A stretch of DNA of 50,084 nt from UBA349 sp964444115 (GTDB lineage: Archaea; Methanobacteriota; Methanobacteria; Methanobacteriales; Methanobacteriaceae): contig CAYUFT010000005.1 of assembly GCA_964444115.1 (NCBI GenBank), positions 1-50,084 of the forward strand. The letters are read 5' to 3'. The notes beneath the pieces were generated by a model. That model ran no database searches, was not told the origin of the DNA, and worked only from the letters and a program-made list of their open reading frames with translations. Below, piece after piece: positions 26,299 to 35,181 of this stretch. Every line of letters begins with the position of its first letter. Position 1 is the first letter of the stretch. The translations under genes were made by a program, and so were the position numbers.

Positions 26299-27540
26299 AT
26301 GTATCACGATAATTTAATTACAGTAAAAGAAGCTCAAGAAATAATAAAAAATTGTATATCTCCTCTAAAATCATCTGAAAGTGAAATAATTCTCCTAGAA
26401 AATGCAAACCAGAGAATATTGGCCCAGGATATCAAGGTACTTATGGATGTTCCTCCCTTTGATAGATCGGCCATGGATGGCTATGCTGTAAAAGCAGAAG
26501 ATACTGATGGTGCCTCCAGTGACCATCCTGTGAAATTGAAAATAGTAGATAAAATTGGAGCAGGTAGTGTATCTAAAGTAGTTTTAAAGCATCAAGAGGC
26601 CATTCAAATAGCCACTGGAGCCCCCATGCCCGAAGGTGCAGATGCCATTATAATGCAGGAGTTCACACGTCTGGAAAAGGCCCCTCAAAAAAAAGAAAAG
26701 TACGTTTACCTTGAAAAATCAGTTAAATCCCTGCAAGATGTCTCAGAAAAGGGAGAAGACCTTAAAGAGGGTGAAATAATTTTAAAAAAAGGTCAGCTTT
26801 TAAGTGCCCATTTAGTGGCCCTTATTGCCTCTTGTGGATACCAACAGGTTGAAGTTTATAAAAAACCAGTTATAGGTGTCTTAATTACTGGTAGTGAACT
26901 TGTGGAACCTTCTTCCCATTTGGAACCGGGCATGATAATCAATTCCAATAAATATGCTCTTAAATCATTGATTGAAGATTGTAAGGCCATTTCCATTATA
27001 GAAATGGTTCCCGATGAGCTGGATGAACTTACGAAAAAGCTGGAGATGATGGTGGATAGTTGTGATGTGGTAATCACCACCGGAGGAACGGCAGTTAGTG
27101 AAGGAGATCTTATTGTGGATTTAGTGGAAGAAAAAGGAGAGGTTTTGTTTCATGGAGTTTCTATAAAACCAGGAAAACCATTTGCCTTTGGAAAGGTTAA
27201 TAAAACACCAATTTTCATGTTATCCGGCTATCCCGTGGCTGTAGCAGTTCAGTTTGACATTTTCGTCAGAGAAAGTATTTTTAATATGCAAAATATTGAT
27301 TGGAAACTTAAAATCAAATCAATAGTTGCTAGTTCGGATATTCGCTCTTCTAAAGACAAATTTAATGTTACTCGGGCCTTTTTAAAGGATGATGAAGTTC
27401 ATGGATTACGTACCCGTGCCGGAATTAATAAATCCATTACTGAATCAAATTGCTATGTTATATCTCCCGAAGGAAAAGGAAAAATAAAAAAAGGAGATGA
27501 ATGTCAGGTGGTTAAATACAGTTCCTTGAATATCTGTTAA
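26299..27540 (+). CDS. moeA: Molybdopterin molybdenumtransferase MoeA
   Basis: A 413-residue MoeA that inserts molybdate (or tungstate) into adenylated molybdopterin. Landmarks are MDVPPFDRSAMDGYAV (about residues 50-65), IQIATGAPMPEGADAIIM, GVLITGSELVEP and the MoCF-fold TTGGTAVSEGDLIVDLVEE, then SGYPVAVAVQFDIFV and the C-terminal MoeA_C beta domain. The ORF begins at GTG 26287. I prefer ATG 26299 because GTGGGG just before it could act as a weak ribosome binding site and the usual family start is near DNLITVKEAQEII. It sits divergent from the fwd operon with shared palindromic sites between. Confidence 0.93.
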   Translation: MYHDNLITVKEAQEIIKNCISPLKSSESEIILLENANQRILAQDIKVLMDVPPFDRSAMDGYAVKAEDTDGASSDHPVKLKIVDKIGAGSVSKVVLKHQEAIQIATGAPMPEGADAIIMQEFTRLEKAPQKKEKYVYLEKSVKSLQDVSEKGEDLKEGEIILKKGQLLSAHLVALIASCGYQQVEVYKKPVIGVLITGSELVEPSSHLEPGMIINSNKYALKSLIEDCKAISIIEMVPDELDELTKKLEMMVDSCDVVITTGGTAVSEGDLIVDLVEEKGEVLFHGVSIKPGKPFAFGKVNKTPIFMLSGYPVAVAVQFDIFVRESIFNMQNIDWKLKIKSIVASSDIRSSKDKFNVTRAFLKDDEVHGLRTRAGINKSITESNCYVISPEGKGKIKKGDECQVVKYSSLNIC

Positions 27541-27674
27541 ATTATTTGATTAAGTCATGAATAATTGTTTAATCATAATTATATTTTTTTATAAAAAACA
27601 TTCTAATATCATAATTAGCAAAATAAATGAACCATAACTACCATAAAGTAAACCAAAGAAAAGAGGGTGGTCTT

Positions 27675-28346
27675 TTGAAGTTCTGGAAGAAGTCAAAAAA
27701 TAATATTCTGGATGAAAATGCCATAAAATCTATTTTAGAAGATGAAAGTATCATAATCAGTCCAGATACTAAAAGAAAGAATAGAATACCACCAGGCCAG
27801 CACGAGACCAATAAATGGCCAGTCTTACATTATGGTTCAGTTCAAAAAATTGATACCCTTGACTGGAACTTTAAAATCAGTGGCCTGGTAGAAGAAGAAA
27901 AAGAATTGAGCTTTGCAGAGTTCATAAATCTTCCTCAATCCCAGGTTTTCTCAGATATTCACTGTGTAACCACCTGGTCTCAGTTAAACAACTTATGGAA
28001 AGGAGTGGCTGCCACTACCATTCGGAATGTGGTGAATATTTTACCAGAAGCTAAATACGTTCTTATTCATGCCGAAAAAGATTTCACCGTCAATTTGACC
28101 CTGGACGACTTCTTCTCTCCCGATGTAATATTTGCCACGGCCCATAATGGCCAGCCCCTCAATGCCAAGCATGGTGGGCCAGTGCGACTGGTGGTTCCCT
28201 TGCTTTATTTCTGGAAGAGTGCTAAATGGGTCACTGGTGTGGAATTTTTGGCCGAGGATAAAAGGGGTTTCTGGGAATCCAATGGTTATCACAATCACGG
28301 CGATCCATGGACCGAAGAGCGATATTCCTGGCAGGAAAAGGATTAA
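27675..28346 (+). CDS. Sulfite-oxidase-family molybdopterin protein (cytoplasmic)
   Basis: A 223-residue single Mo-pterin (Oxidored_molyb/YedY-type) domain with the conserved IPPGQHETNKWPVLHYG entry, the putative Mo-ligand cysteine in SDIHCVTTWSQLNNLWKGV, and HGGPVRLVVPLLYFWKSAKW. Such proteins bind a single molybdopterin. No Tat signal is present, so it is probably cytoplasmic. GAGGGTGG (27663-27670) points to TTG at 27675; the ATG at 27627 has no ribosome binding site. It follows moeA after 134 bases. Its substrate in methanogens is unknown; it is not MsrP as such because that enzyme is exported. Confidence 0.8.
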   Translation: MKFWKKSKNNILDENAIKSILEDESIIISPDTKRKNRIPPGQHETNKWPVLHYGSVQKIDTLDWNFKISGLVEEEKELSFAEFINLPQSQVFSDIHCVTTWSQLNNLWKGVAATTIRNVVNILPEAKYVLIHAEKDFTVNLTLDDFFSPDVIFATAHNGQPLNAKHGGPVRLVVPLLYFWKSAKWVTGVEFLAEDKRGFWESNGYHNHGDPWTEERYSWQEKD

Positions 28347-28551
28347 CCTAGATTATAATAATTTAAATCCATGCAAAAGTGATGAAACTAATAAAATTAA
28401 TTTTATTTTAATTTTTATTTACTTAAAAAAGATATTCTATTTTTATTATGTTAAAAAAAAATATTATTGGTCCATAATATATTAAAAAAAAGAATTTAAG
28501 GAATTTCAATTTGATTTTAAAATAAAAAATTAATAAAATGGTTAAGCACCA

Positions 28552-31263
28552 TTAAATATCGGCCTTTTCCACCTTTACTGCACAAACCTTAAATTCTGGA
28601 GTGTGGGAACGTGGGTCCATGGCCGGATTGGTGATTAAGTTAGTTGGAGCATCATCAAAGTGGAAAGTAGTAAAAATAACGCCTTCTTGCACCATATCTG
28701 ATATGCGGGCCCGGGCCTGGATTTCTCCCCGGCGGGAGCTTACCTTAACCAGCTCACCATTAGATATTCCTAGTTTTTCCGCGTCAAAGGGATTTATATC
28801 CATACAATCCTGACCATATAATTCTCGAAGGCCCTCTGTGGCTCCAGTCATGGTGGTGGTGTGGTAATGATAGATAATACGACCCGTGGTTAATATGAAA
28901 GGATACTCCTCATCTGAAACTTCTGCTGATGGCCGGTATTCTAAAGCCATGAGCTTACCTTTGCCACTAGGAGTAGAAAATGCATCGGCGTGCATTATAC
29001 TGGTTCCAGGATCATTGCAGTCCCTACACGGCCATTGTAATCCTTCCTCTTCCAGTCGTGAATATCTTATTCCTACAAATACGGGGGAAAGATCGGCCAT
29101 TTCCTCGGCCACATCCTGGGCGCTGGTAAATTCAAAGCCCTCAGCCCCCATTTTCTGGGCAATCATGGAGGTTATCTGCCAGTCAGGTAAGGATTCTCCC
29201 TTGGCAGGAACTGCCTTGCGAATTCTCTGGAATCTACGTTCTTGATTGGTGTAGGTACCATCTTTTTCAGCATAAGTCGCTCCGGGTAAGACCACATCCG
29301 CCATTTTAGCGGTTTCAGTGAAGAACATATCCTGCACAATTAAAAATTCCATCCTATCTAAGGATTTTTTGATGCTAGTTATATCGGGCTCACTTAAGGC
29401 TGGATTTTCACCCAACACATATAGGGCCTTAATTTGTTCCTTATCAAAGGCCCCAATCATAAATGGCATCTTCAAACCGGATTCTTTTGAGAGTTTGGTG
29501 TTCCAGGCCTTTTCGAACTTATTATAAACTTGAGGATCATCCACTTTCTGGTATCCCGGATAGATATCGGGAAGACATCCCATATCACACACACCCTGCA
29601 CATTGTTCTGTCCACGCAGCGGATTTATTCCTGCCGAGGATTTCCCAATGTTACCCGTGATAAGGGCCAGGTTACTGAGTGCAAATACATTATCTGTTCC
29701 ATGGGAGTGTTCAGTGATTCCCAAGGAGTAGAATATGGCGGAAGGTTTGGTTTTAGCATATAATTGGGCTGCTTCTTTTATGAGTTCCTTTTTAACCCCA
29801 GTGATTTCTTCCACTGTATCCAGGTCAAAGTTTTCCAAAGATTTCTGGAACTCATCAAAGTTTTCACATCTCTTTTCTATGTATTCCACATCATGCAGAC
29901 CTTCTTCCATGATATAGCGGATTATTCCCATGATAAGGGCAACATCAGTGCCCGGTTTCAAGTTCAGAAATACATCGGCCCGTTTGGAGATTTCAGTTTC
30001 CCGGGGATCAACCACAATGAGTTTAGAACCATTTTTCAAGGCCTGCATCATGCGCATGCCCACCACAGGATAGGTTTCTGTGGGGTTGGTCCCAATAATA
30101 AACATACAGTCACAGTCCATTATCTGGTCCGTGGAGTTGGTCATGGAGCCACTGCCCAGTGTTTCCGCCAAGGCAGCCACTGATGGTGCGTGACAGGACC
30201 GGGCACAGTTATCCACATTGTTAGTACCCATTACCGCTCGGGTGAATTTTTGGAGAACGTAGTTATCTTCATTGGTACATCTACCTGATGCTATGGCCCC
30301 AAATTCATCTCCCTTGTATTTAGATAATTTTTGTGATATGTATTCTAAAGCTTCAGGCCATCCCACTTCTATAAATCCTTCATAGCAACTTTGTTCACCT
30401 TGCAGGCCACTTTCTTTTCTTACCAGTGGTTTGGTTAATCTTTGAGGGCTGTTTACAAAGTCAAATCCATAACGGCCTTTAACACATAAGTTTCCCTTGT
30501 TTACGTGGTTTTTAGTATCGGCTCTTATGGAGATGATCTTATCCCCCCGAACACCCAGATAGGTAGTACATCCCACACCACAGTAAGGACAGGTAGTTTT
30601 TATTTCCCTGGATGGTTTGGCCGTTTTTTTCGGAGTTAATGCTCCCACCGGACAGGCCTCCACACATTCACCGCAAGATACACAGGAGGAATCCTTTATA
30701 TCCCCATCACCAAAGGTGATTATTTTGGTTTCAAAGCCCCGGTACCCGAAATCAATGGCATTGGCCCCTACCACTTCGTGACATACACGAGAACAGATTC
30801 CACAGAGTATACACTTGTTTAGATTCCTTTTAAAGAATGGATTAGACTCATCGTGAGGTATTTCCATAGGTGATGGCCTCATCTGGAATAATTCTTCCTT
30901 TTCTATTCCTAAAAATGCAGAAACATCCTGCAACTTACAGTGACCGTCCTGAGCACAGGTTAAACAGTCCACCTCATGGTAGTTAATCAATAATTTAACG
31001 GCCCATTCTCTAACGCTCTTTACTGATTCGGTTTCAGTGAATACCTTCATTCCCTCGGTGATTGGGGTTTCACAGGAGGTAACCATTCTCCCATCTTCCA
31101 GTTCCACCATACAGACCCGACAGGCCCCTCTTGGTTTTAAGAGCGGGTGGCTGCACAGGTTGGGAATGTAGATATTGTTATCAAAGGCCGCTTTTAGTAT
31201 GGAACTGCCTTCTTCGGCCTCCATTTCCAGCCCGTCAATAGAAAAAGATACTTTGCCATTCAT
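28552..31263 (-). CDS. fdhA: Formate dehydrogenase alpha subunit with NuoG-like N-terminal Fe-S module
   Basis: A 903-residue protein. An N-terminal [2Fe-2S] domain carries Cys37, 48, 51 and 64. A NuoG-type His-Cys3 cluster follows (His96, Cys100, 103, 109 in NYHEVDCLTCAQDGHC), then two [4Fe-4S] motifs (CILCGICSRVCHE, CVSCGECVEACP), then the bis-MGD catalytic part starting CPYCGVGCTTYLG. The metal ligand is cysteine in NCARSCHAPSVAA, not selenocysteine. The layout matches FdhA/HylA partners of NAD-linked or bifurcating formate dehydrogenases rather than the shorter F420-linked FdhA of methanogens. It stands alone here; a NuoF-type gene begins at the right edge. No ribosome binding site is evident. 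Confidence 0.88.
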   Translation of the reverse strand: MNGKVSFSIDGLEMEAEEGSSILKAAFDNNIYIPNLCSHPLLKPRGACRVCMVELEDGRMVTSCETPITEGMKVFTETESVKSVREWAVKLLINYHEVDCLTCAQDGHCKLQDVSAFLGIEKEELFQMRPSPMEIPHDESNPFFKRNLNKCILCGICSRVCHEVVGANAIDFGYRGFETKIITFGDGDIKDSSCVSCGECVEACPVGALTPKKTAKPSREIKTTCPYCGVGCTTYLGVRGDKIISIRADTKNHVNKGNLCVKGRYGFDFVNSPQRLTKPLVRKESGLQGEQSCYEGFIEVGWPEALEYISQKLSKYKGDEFGAIASGRCTNEDNYVLQKFTRAVMGTNNVDNCARSCHAPSVAALAETLGSGSMTNSTDQIMDCDCMFIIGTNPTETYPVVGMRMMQALKNGSKLIVVDPRETEISKRADVFLNLKPGTDVALIMGIIRYIMEEGLHDVEYIEKRCENFDEFQKSLENFDLDTVEEITGVKKELIKEAAQLYAKTKPSAIFYSLGITEHSHGTDNVFALSNLALITGNIGKSSAGINPLRGQNNVQGVCDMGCLPDIYPGYQKVDDPQVYNKFEKAWNTKLSKESGLKMPFMIGAFDKEQIKALYVLGENPALSEPDITSIKKSLDRMEFLIVQDMFFTETAKMADVVLPGATYAEKDGTYTNQERRFQRIRKAVPAKGESLPDWQITSMIAQKMGAEGFEFTSAQDVAEEMADLSPVFVGIRYSRLEEEGLQWPCRDCNDPGTSIMHADAFSTPSGKGKLMALEYRPSAEVSDEEYPFILTTGRIIYHYHTTTMTGATEGLRELYGQDCMDINPFDAEKLGISNGELVKVSSRRGEIQARARISDMVQEGVIFTTFHFDDAPTNLITNPAMDPRSHTPEFKVCAVKVEKADI

Positions 31264-31312
31264 ATTTATACACGCTTGTTATTTTTTAAAATGTAATGAT
31301 AAATTCGTAAAT

Positions 31313-31359
31313 AGAATGTGTTTAAACCGTTAAATAAGGTTTTTACGATAGCACATTCT
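31313..31359. promoter_or_regulatory. Nested inverted repeat between fdhA and mobB
   Basis: AGAATGTG (31313-31320) and CACATTCT (31352-31359) are perfect inverted arms. AAACC (31324-31328) and GGTTT (31338-31342) form an inner pair. It lies upstream of divergent fdhA and mobB, 50-95 bases from the fdhA ATG. The rest of the 342-base spacer is AT-rich with no gene. Confidence 0.45.
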
Positions 31360-31605
31360 TAATTAAGTTAAATTTTCAAAATACAGTATTTCAAGAATTT
31401 TATTAATATTATTATTTTTAGTTATCCTATCCAAATTCATTTAAAAATTTGATTCAATATATAAATATATAATTCCACTATATAAAATTGCATTTATATT
31501 TGGTCTGATATAATAATTAATATAAGAAATTTTTATGGAACTTAACGAATATGAATTAATATTAATTTATTGAATATTAACTTATTTCTTTTAAAAGGTG
31601 AAAAA

Positions 31606-32307
31606 ATGAAGATTATAGCTGTTGTTGGTAGTAAAAACACGGGAAAAACCTCCCTCAGTGTAAAGATCATTGAAGAACTGGTGGATCGTGGTTACAGCGT
31701 GGGTTCCATTAAACACAGCCACCACAACATGGAAGTGGACAGTGCAGGAAAGGACACCTGGAAACATGCTCAAGCCGGATCAGAAATGGTTATTGGCTCT
31801 GGGGCCAACTCCTTTATGATTGTAGATGAAGAGTTGGATCTGGACCAGCTTTTATTTGTGATGAAATCCATTAAAGACCCAGATTATGTGGTAGTGGAGG
31901 GCTACAAACAGTACCCCTACGCCAATATCTCCACCTCCGACTTTAAAGATGATTACACCATCAAGCAAGTGGATTCCTTTAATTTAAGTGAACAAGATGT
32001 AGTTGATTTGGTGGACCTGATGGAAAAGCAGAGCTTTGGCCTCCTACAAAACATGGATTACAAAAAATACGGATTTAAAGACAGTAAGGAAATGGCCAGT
32101 GCCATATCTCAGGGAAAAGCTGCAGATAGTCCCCATGAATCTGATGAGATGGTCTTGAGTGTGGATGAAAAGATCATTCCCCTAAATGACTTTGTGAAGG
32201 CCTTCTTAGAGAGTGGAGTGCGGGGTATGATTAAGTCCCTGAAGACTGAGGAATTCGGGGTTAAAGACCTTAAAAATATTCAATTATTGATTAGAAATAA
32301 AAAATAA
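31606..32307 (+). CDS. mobB: Molybdopterin-guanine dinucleotide biosynthesis protein MobB, long form
   Basis: A 233-residue protein whose first 140 residues are MobB: P-loop VVGSKNTGKTSLSVKII, the IKHSHHNMEVDSAGKDTWKH segment, and VVVEGYKQYPY. MobB binds GTP and assists the attachment of GMP to molybdopterin. The remaining 90 residues (from about LSEQDVVDLVDLMEK) form an extra charged domain not found in the short bacterial form. The ORF starts at 31570, but AGGTG at 31596-31600 supports ATG 31606. It is followed by moaA after 232 bases. Confidence 0.9.
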   Translation: MKIIAVVGSKNTGKTSLSVKIIEELVDRGYSVGSIKHSHHNMEVDSAGKDTWKHAQAGSEMVIGSGANSFMIVDEELDLDQLLFVMKSIKDPDYVVVEGYKQYPYANISTSDFKDDYTIKQVDSFNLSEQDVVDLVDLMEKQSFGLLQNMDYKKYGFKDSKEMASAISQGKAADSPHESDEMVLSVDEKIIPLNDFVKAFLESGVRGMIKSLKTEEFGVKDLKNIQLLIRNKK

Positions 32308-32539
32308 TCCATGAAAATATTAATCAATTTTTTATTTTCTCAAAGAATTAATATTATTTTTTTATTTTAACTAAATTTGATTAAATTATATCCTATCTAT
32401 TTTTATAGTAAAACACAAGGAATAAAATACTAGAAATATTTACTTATAAACACATCCCTTAATTAAGAATTAAAACTGATTTTAATTATAAATCAACATA
32501 TAATTTCTACCCTTTAAAAAAATTCTTGGTTGATACTAA

Positions 32540-33478
32540 ATGGAACTGGAAAATAAAATCAAAGACCCTTTTAAAAGGCCTGTGATTTCACTTAGAATAT
32601 CCATTACCGGACGGTGCAATGTAGAATGTCTTTACTGCCACCACGACGGCATACTACCTCAAAATGAGGAAATGACCCCTGACGAGATATTCAGAATAGC
32701 TCAGGTGGCCCGGGCGATTGGTATTGAAAAAATGCGGCTCTCAGGAGGAGAACCACTAATCAGGCCAGATATTGTGGAGATTGTGGAGAAAATATCCACC
32801 CTGGGTTTTAGAGATATCTCCATCACCACCAACGGGACCATGCTGGCTGGATATGCCGATAAACTTGTAAAAGCCGGACTAAACCGGGTTAATGTGAGTC
32901 TGGACACCCTCAATCCCGAAACCTATAAATTCATAACCAGCCGGGATTATCTGGAAAGTGCAAAAAAGGGAATAAGGGCCGCGGCCCAGGCCGGGATGAA
33001 CCCGGTTAAGGTGAATATGGTGGTCATGAAGGACCTCAACCACGACGAAATTTGGGATATGTTCCAGTTCTGCAAAGAAAATGGGGCTGTTTTGCAACTC
33101 ATAGAACTTTTAAAAACAGAAAGCTGTCCTGACAGTGAGTTCATAGACCAGTACCACTATGAAATGGAAGAATTAGAAGAAGAACTGGCCCAGGCCGCCG
33201 ATAAGGTCAAGACCAGGGACTTCATGCAGGATCGGAAGAAGTACTTCGTGGATGATGGAGAAATAGAGATTGTCAAACCCATGGACAACACCCAATTCTG
33301 TAAGAACTGTACCAGGTTAAGAATAACCCCTGATGGAAAGATTAAACCCTGTTTATTACGGAATGACAATTTAATTGATATTATTGGGGCCATTCGCGAT
33401 GGTGCAGGTATGGAAGAGTTAAAGAGGATCTTCATTGATGCCATTGACAATAGGGAACCCTATTATGGTGGATGTTGA
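32540..33478 (+). CDS. moaA: GTP 3',8-cyclase MoaA
   Basis: Radical SAM enzyme for the first step of molybdopterin synthesis, GTP to 3',8-cyclo-7,8-dihydro-GTP. The SAM cluster is CNVECLYC (Cys26/30/33), followed by RLSGGEPLIRPD. The second C-terminal cluster is CKNCTRLRITPDGKIKPC. The 312-residue length is normal for archaea. The C-terminus is Gly-Gly-Cys, whereas many family members end in the functional Gly-Gly. No strong ribosome binding site is visible; the TATA is uncertain. It makes the cofactor for the Mo/W enzymes of this island. Confidence 0.95.
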   Translation: MELENKIKDPFKRPVISLRISITGRCNVECLYCHHDGILPQNEEMTPDEIFRIAQVARAIGIEKMRLSGGEPLIRPDIVEIVEKISTLGFRDISITTNGTMLAGYADKLVKAGLNRVNVSLDTLNPETYKFITSRDYLESAKKGIRAAAQAGMNPVKVNMVVMKDLNHDEIWDMFQFCKENGAVLQLIELLKTESCPDSEFIDQYHYEMEELEEELAQAADKVKTRDFMQDRKKYFVDDGEIEIVKPMDNTQFCKNCTRLRITPDGKIKPCLLRNDNLIDIIGAIRDGAGMEELKRIFIDAIDNREPYYGGC

Positions 33479-33562
33479 TTTTTAGATATTATTTTTTTAT
33501 TTTGCTTTTTATTTTACTTATAGATCATATTCTGCTAAAAGAACTACTTTATATTTATTTTG

Positions 33563-34128
33563 CTATCGCTCACATTTACCTCTTACAAACACTTTAGCTG
33601 TTTTAGGTGTGGTTTCAATGGAAGAAGATGAATTTATGATAACATTTGTATCATTAATTTTAAATGTCCTATATTTCTTAAGATTACTAGCAGGTTGATC
33701 ATAACTGGATACATGGACACATCTTGCTCTTTGATGAATTAATTTTTTATTTTCTTCAATATCTTTTAACCTATTTTTTGAAATAAGTTCTAAAAGCTCT
33801 TCTTTGCTTTTATTAATAAATTCTTCTTCTAAACAAAGCCTAGTACTCAAATTTTTAAAAAGTACTTGTCTATACGCAAAAGTAGCTACTATTAAAGACA
33901 AAAGTAAAAAGAAAATGGAAGTAACAAGAATCAGTTCGTATTGAACATTAATTTTAGAATAAACTATTTGTAATAGCACTAATATTTCTAAATTGAGAAT
34001 AATTCCTATAAATCCCATTATTTGGCCCGTTCTCTCCCTCATTGTTTGAAAAGATCGGAACGCACCTTGATATTGATGAGAAACTTCATCGTAAATTAAT
34101 TCTAAAGATTTTCTCGTTCTTCAGACAA
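33563..34128 (-). CDS. Membrane protein of unknown function, apparent frameshift
   Basis: The intact part, ATG 34042 to 33563 (159 residues), has two membrane helices near its start (IMGFIGIILNLEILVLLQIVY and ILVTSIFFLLLSLIVATFAY) and a charged C-terminal part. Its frame is open upstream and reads SLELIYDEVSHQYQGAF RSFQT into the Met, which looks like real protein. A TTG at 34128 after AGGGGGT opens another frame, SEERE, that runs into it at the A-run 34109-34112 (minus strand). One added A would join both into one 188-residue protein. So a one-base deletion, by mutation or sequencing error, probably splits the gene. The family is not recognised. Confidence 0.6.
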
Positions 34129-34348
34129 ATAATACCCCCTACCCATATAATTTTTACAATATATGTGTTAAAAGAATAAAATTATTACCTCATTTACTTA
34201 ACCAATTATTTAAAATAATTTTTAATTTTGTTTGATGAGGCACAATTTTTAAAATAAAGTGAGAAAAATAAACCCCTTCCAACTTCATGGGGCAGAATAG
34301 AAATTGAATAACCCTATATAACTAATTTTCCTAAAATCTTTCAATCTT

Positions 34349-35095
34349 TTACTTCTCCAATAAAAAATACCGGCCAAAATTAATATCTCCTTCTTCCAAC
34401 AACCTGAAACCGACCTGGTCAAAAAGAGATCGCCATTCTTTACTGGAGGCCATTAATAAAGAAAACACACTCATCACCGCAAAGGTGTGCAGGCCCAGTA
34501 CAGGAACAATAACCAGTAATTTTCCACCAGTTTTAAGAACCCGGAACAACTCCTGCAATCCAGAAAGTTTGGCCGGACCTAAATTATTCAAAAGCAGGAC
34601 ACTGACAGCTGAATCAAAGGTATTATCTTCAAATTCCAGGTGGGTTACATCCCCCTGGACTATGCGAACCCGATTACTTATTCCCGCAATTTCCAGGTTT
34701 TTCTCCAGCAAATCCCTTCCACCAGACATGGAGTCCACCTTAGGATCAAAGAGATCCAGAGCCACTATCTGTCCATTTTTCAATAATTTGCCCACTTCAA
34801 TGGTGACCCGGCCAGCACCGCACCCCGCATCCAGGACCAGGTCATCTGGTGAGGAAAATAAATCAACAAAGGGGAGGGCCATATAATCGGGAGAGATTAC
34901 CTTGCGGGCCACTATGCTCCCTATAAAAAAGTTTACCGCCAGTAAAATAAATGGCAATGACAGAATCTGCAGATAAGGCCACCAGGTATTGAAAAATAGC
35001 AATAAACTGGCCACCAGACAGATTATTCCCATAATTCTAAGGCCATAAATGAGGCCATTGGTCTTATAATAAAAATCATACTGTTGTTTGTTCAT
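34349..35095 (-). CDS. Membrane-anchored class I SAM-dependent methyltransferase
   Basis: A 248-residue protein. Two N-terminal helices (about residues 12-32 and 38-60) are followed by a Rossmann methyltransferase domain with motif I LVLDAGCGAGRVTIEVG, the acidic motif IVALDLFDP, motif post-I VRIVQGDVTHLEF and motif IV DSAVSVLLLNNLG. The substrate is unknown; a lipid or membrane quinone-like substrate is plausible because of the anchor. GGGTGAG precedes the ATG. It is 86 bases downstream of the dehydrogenase on the same strand. Confidence 0.85.
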   Translation of the reverse strand: MNKQQYDFYYKTNGLIYGLRIMGIICLVASLLLFFNTWWPYLQILSLPFILLAVNFFIGSIVARKVISPDYMALPFVDLFSSPDDLVLDAGCGAGRVTIEVGKLLKNGQIVALDLFDPKVDSMSGGRDLLEKNLEIAGISNRVRIVQGDVTHLEFEDNTFDSAVSVLLLNNLGPAKLSGLQELFRVLKTGGKLLVIVPVLGLHTFAVMSVFSLLMASSKEWRSLFDQVGFRLLEEGDINFGRYFLLEK

Positions 35096-35181
35096 TTATT
35101 CTCACCCTTTCTTTTTGTCTTTCATTATTTCAACTGCCACTTTGGAGCTGAAAAACGTGTAGAAATACGTATTTACGACCA

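Noticed and set aside
27675..28346. Sulfite-oxidase-like protein as exported MsrP
   Set aside because: There is no twin-arginine or other signal and no partner heme membrane protein gene nearby.
28601..30183. Plus-strand ORFs of up to 139 codons opposite fdhA
   Set aside because: No motifs or ribosome binding sites, and the opposite strand holds a well-supported 903-codon gene.
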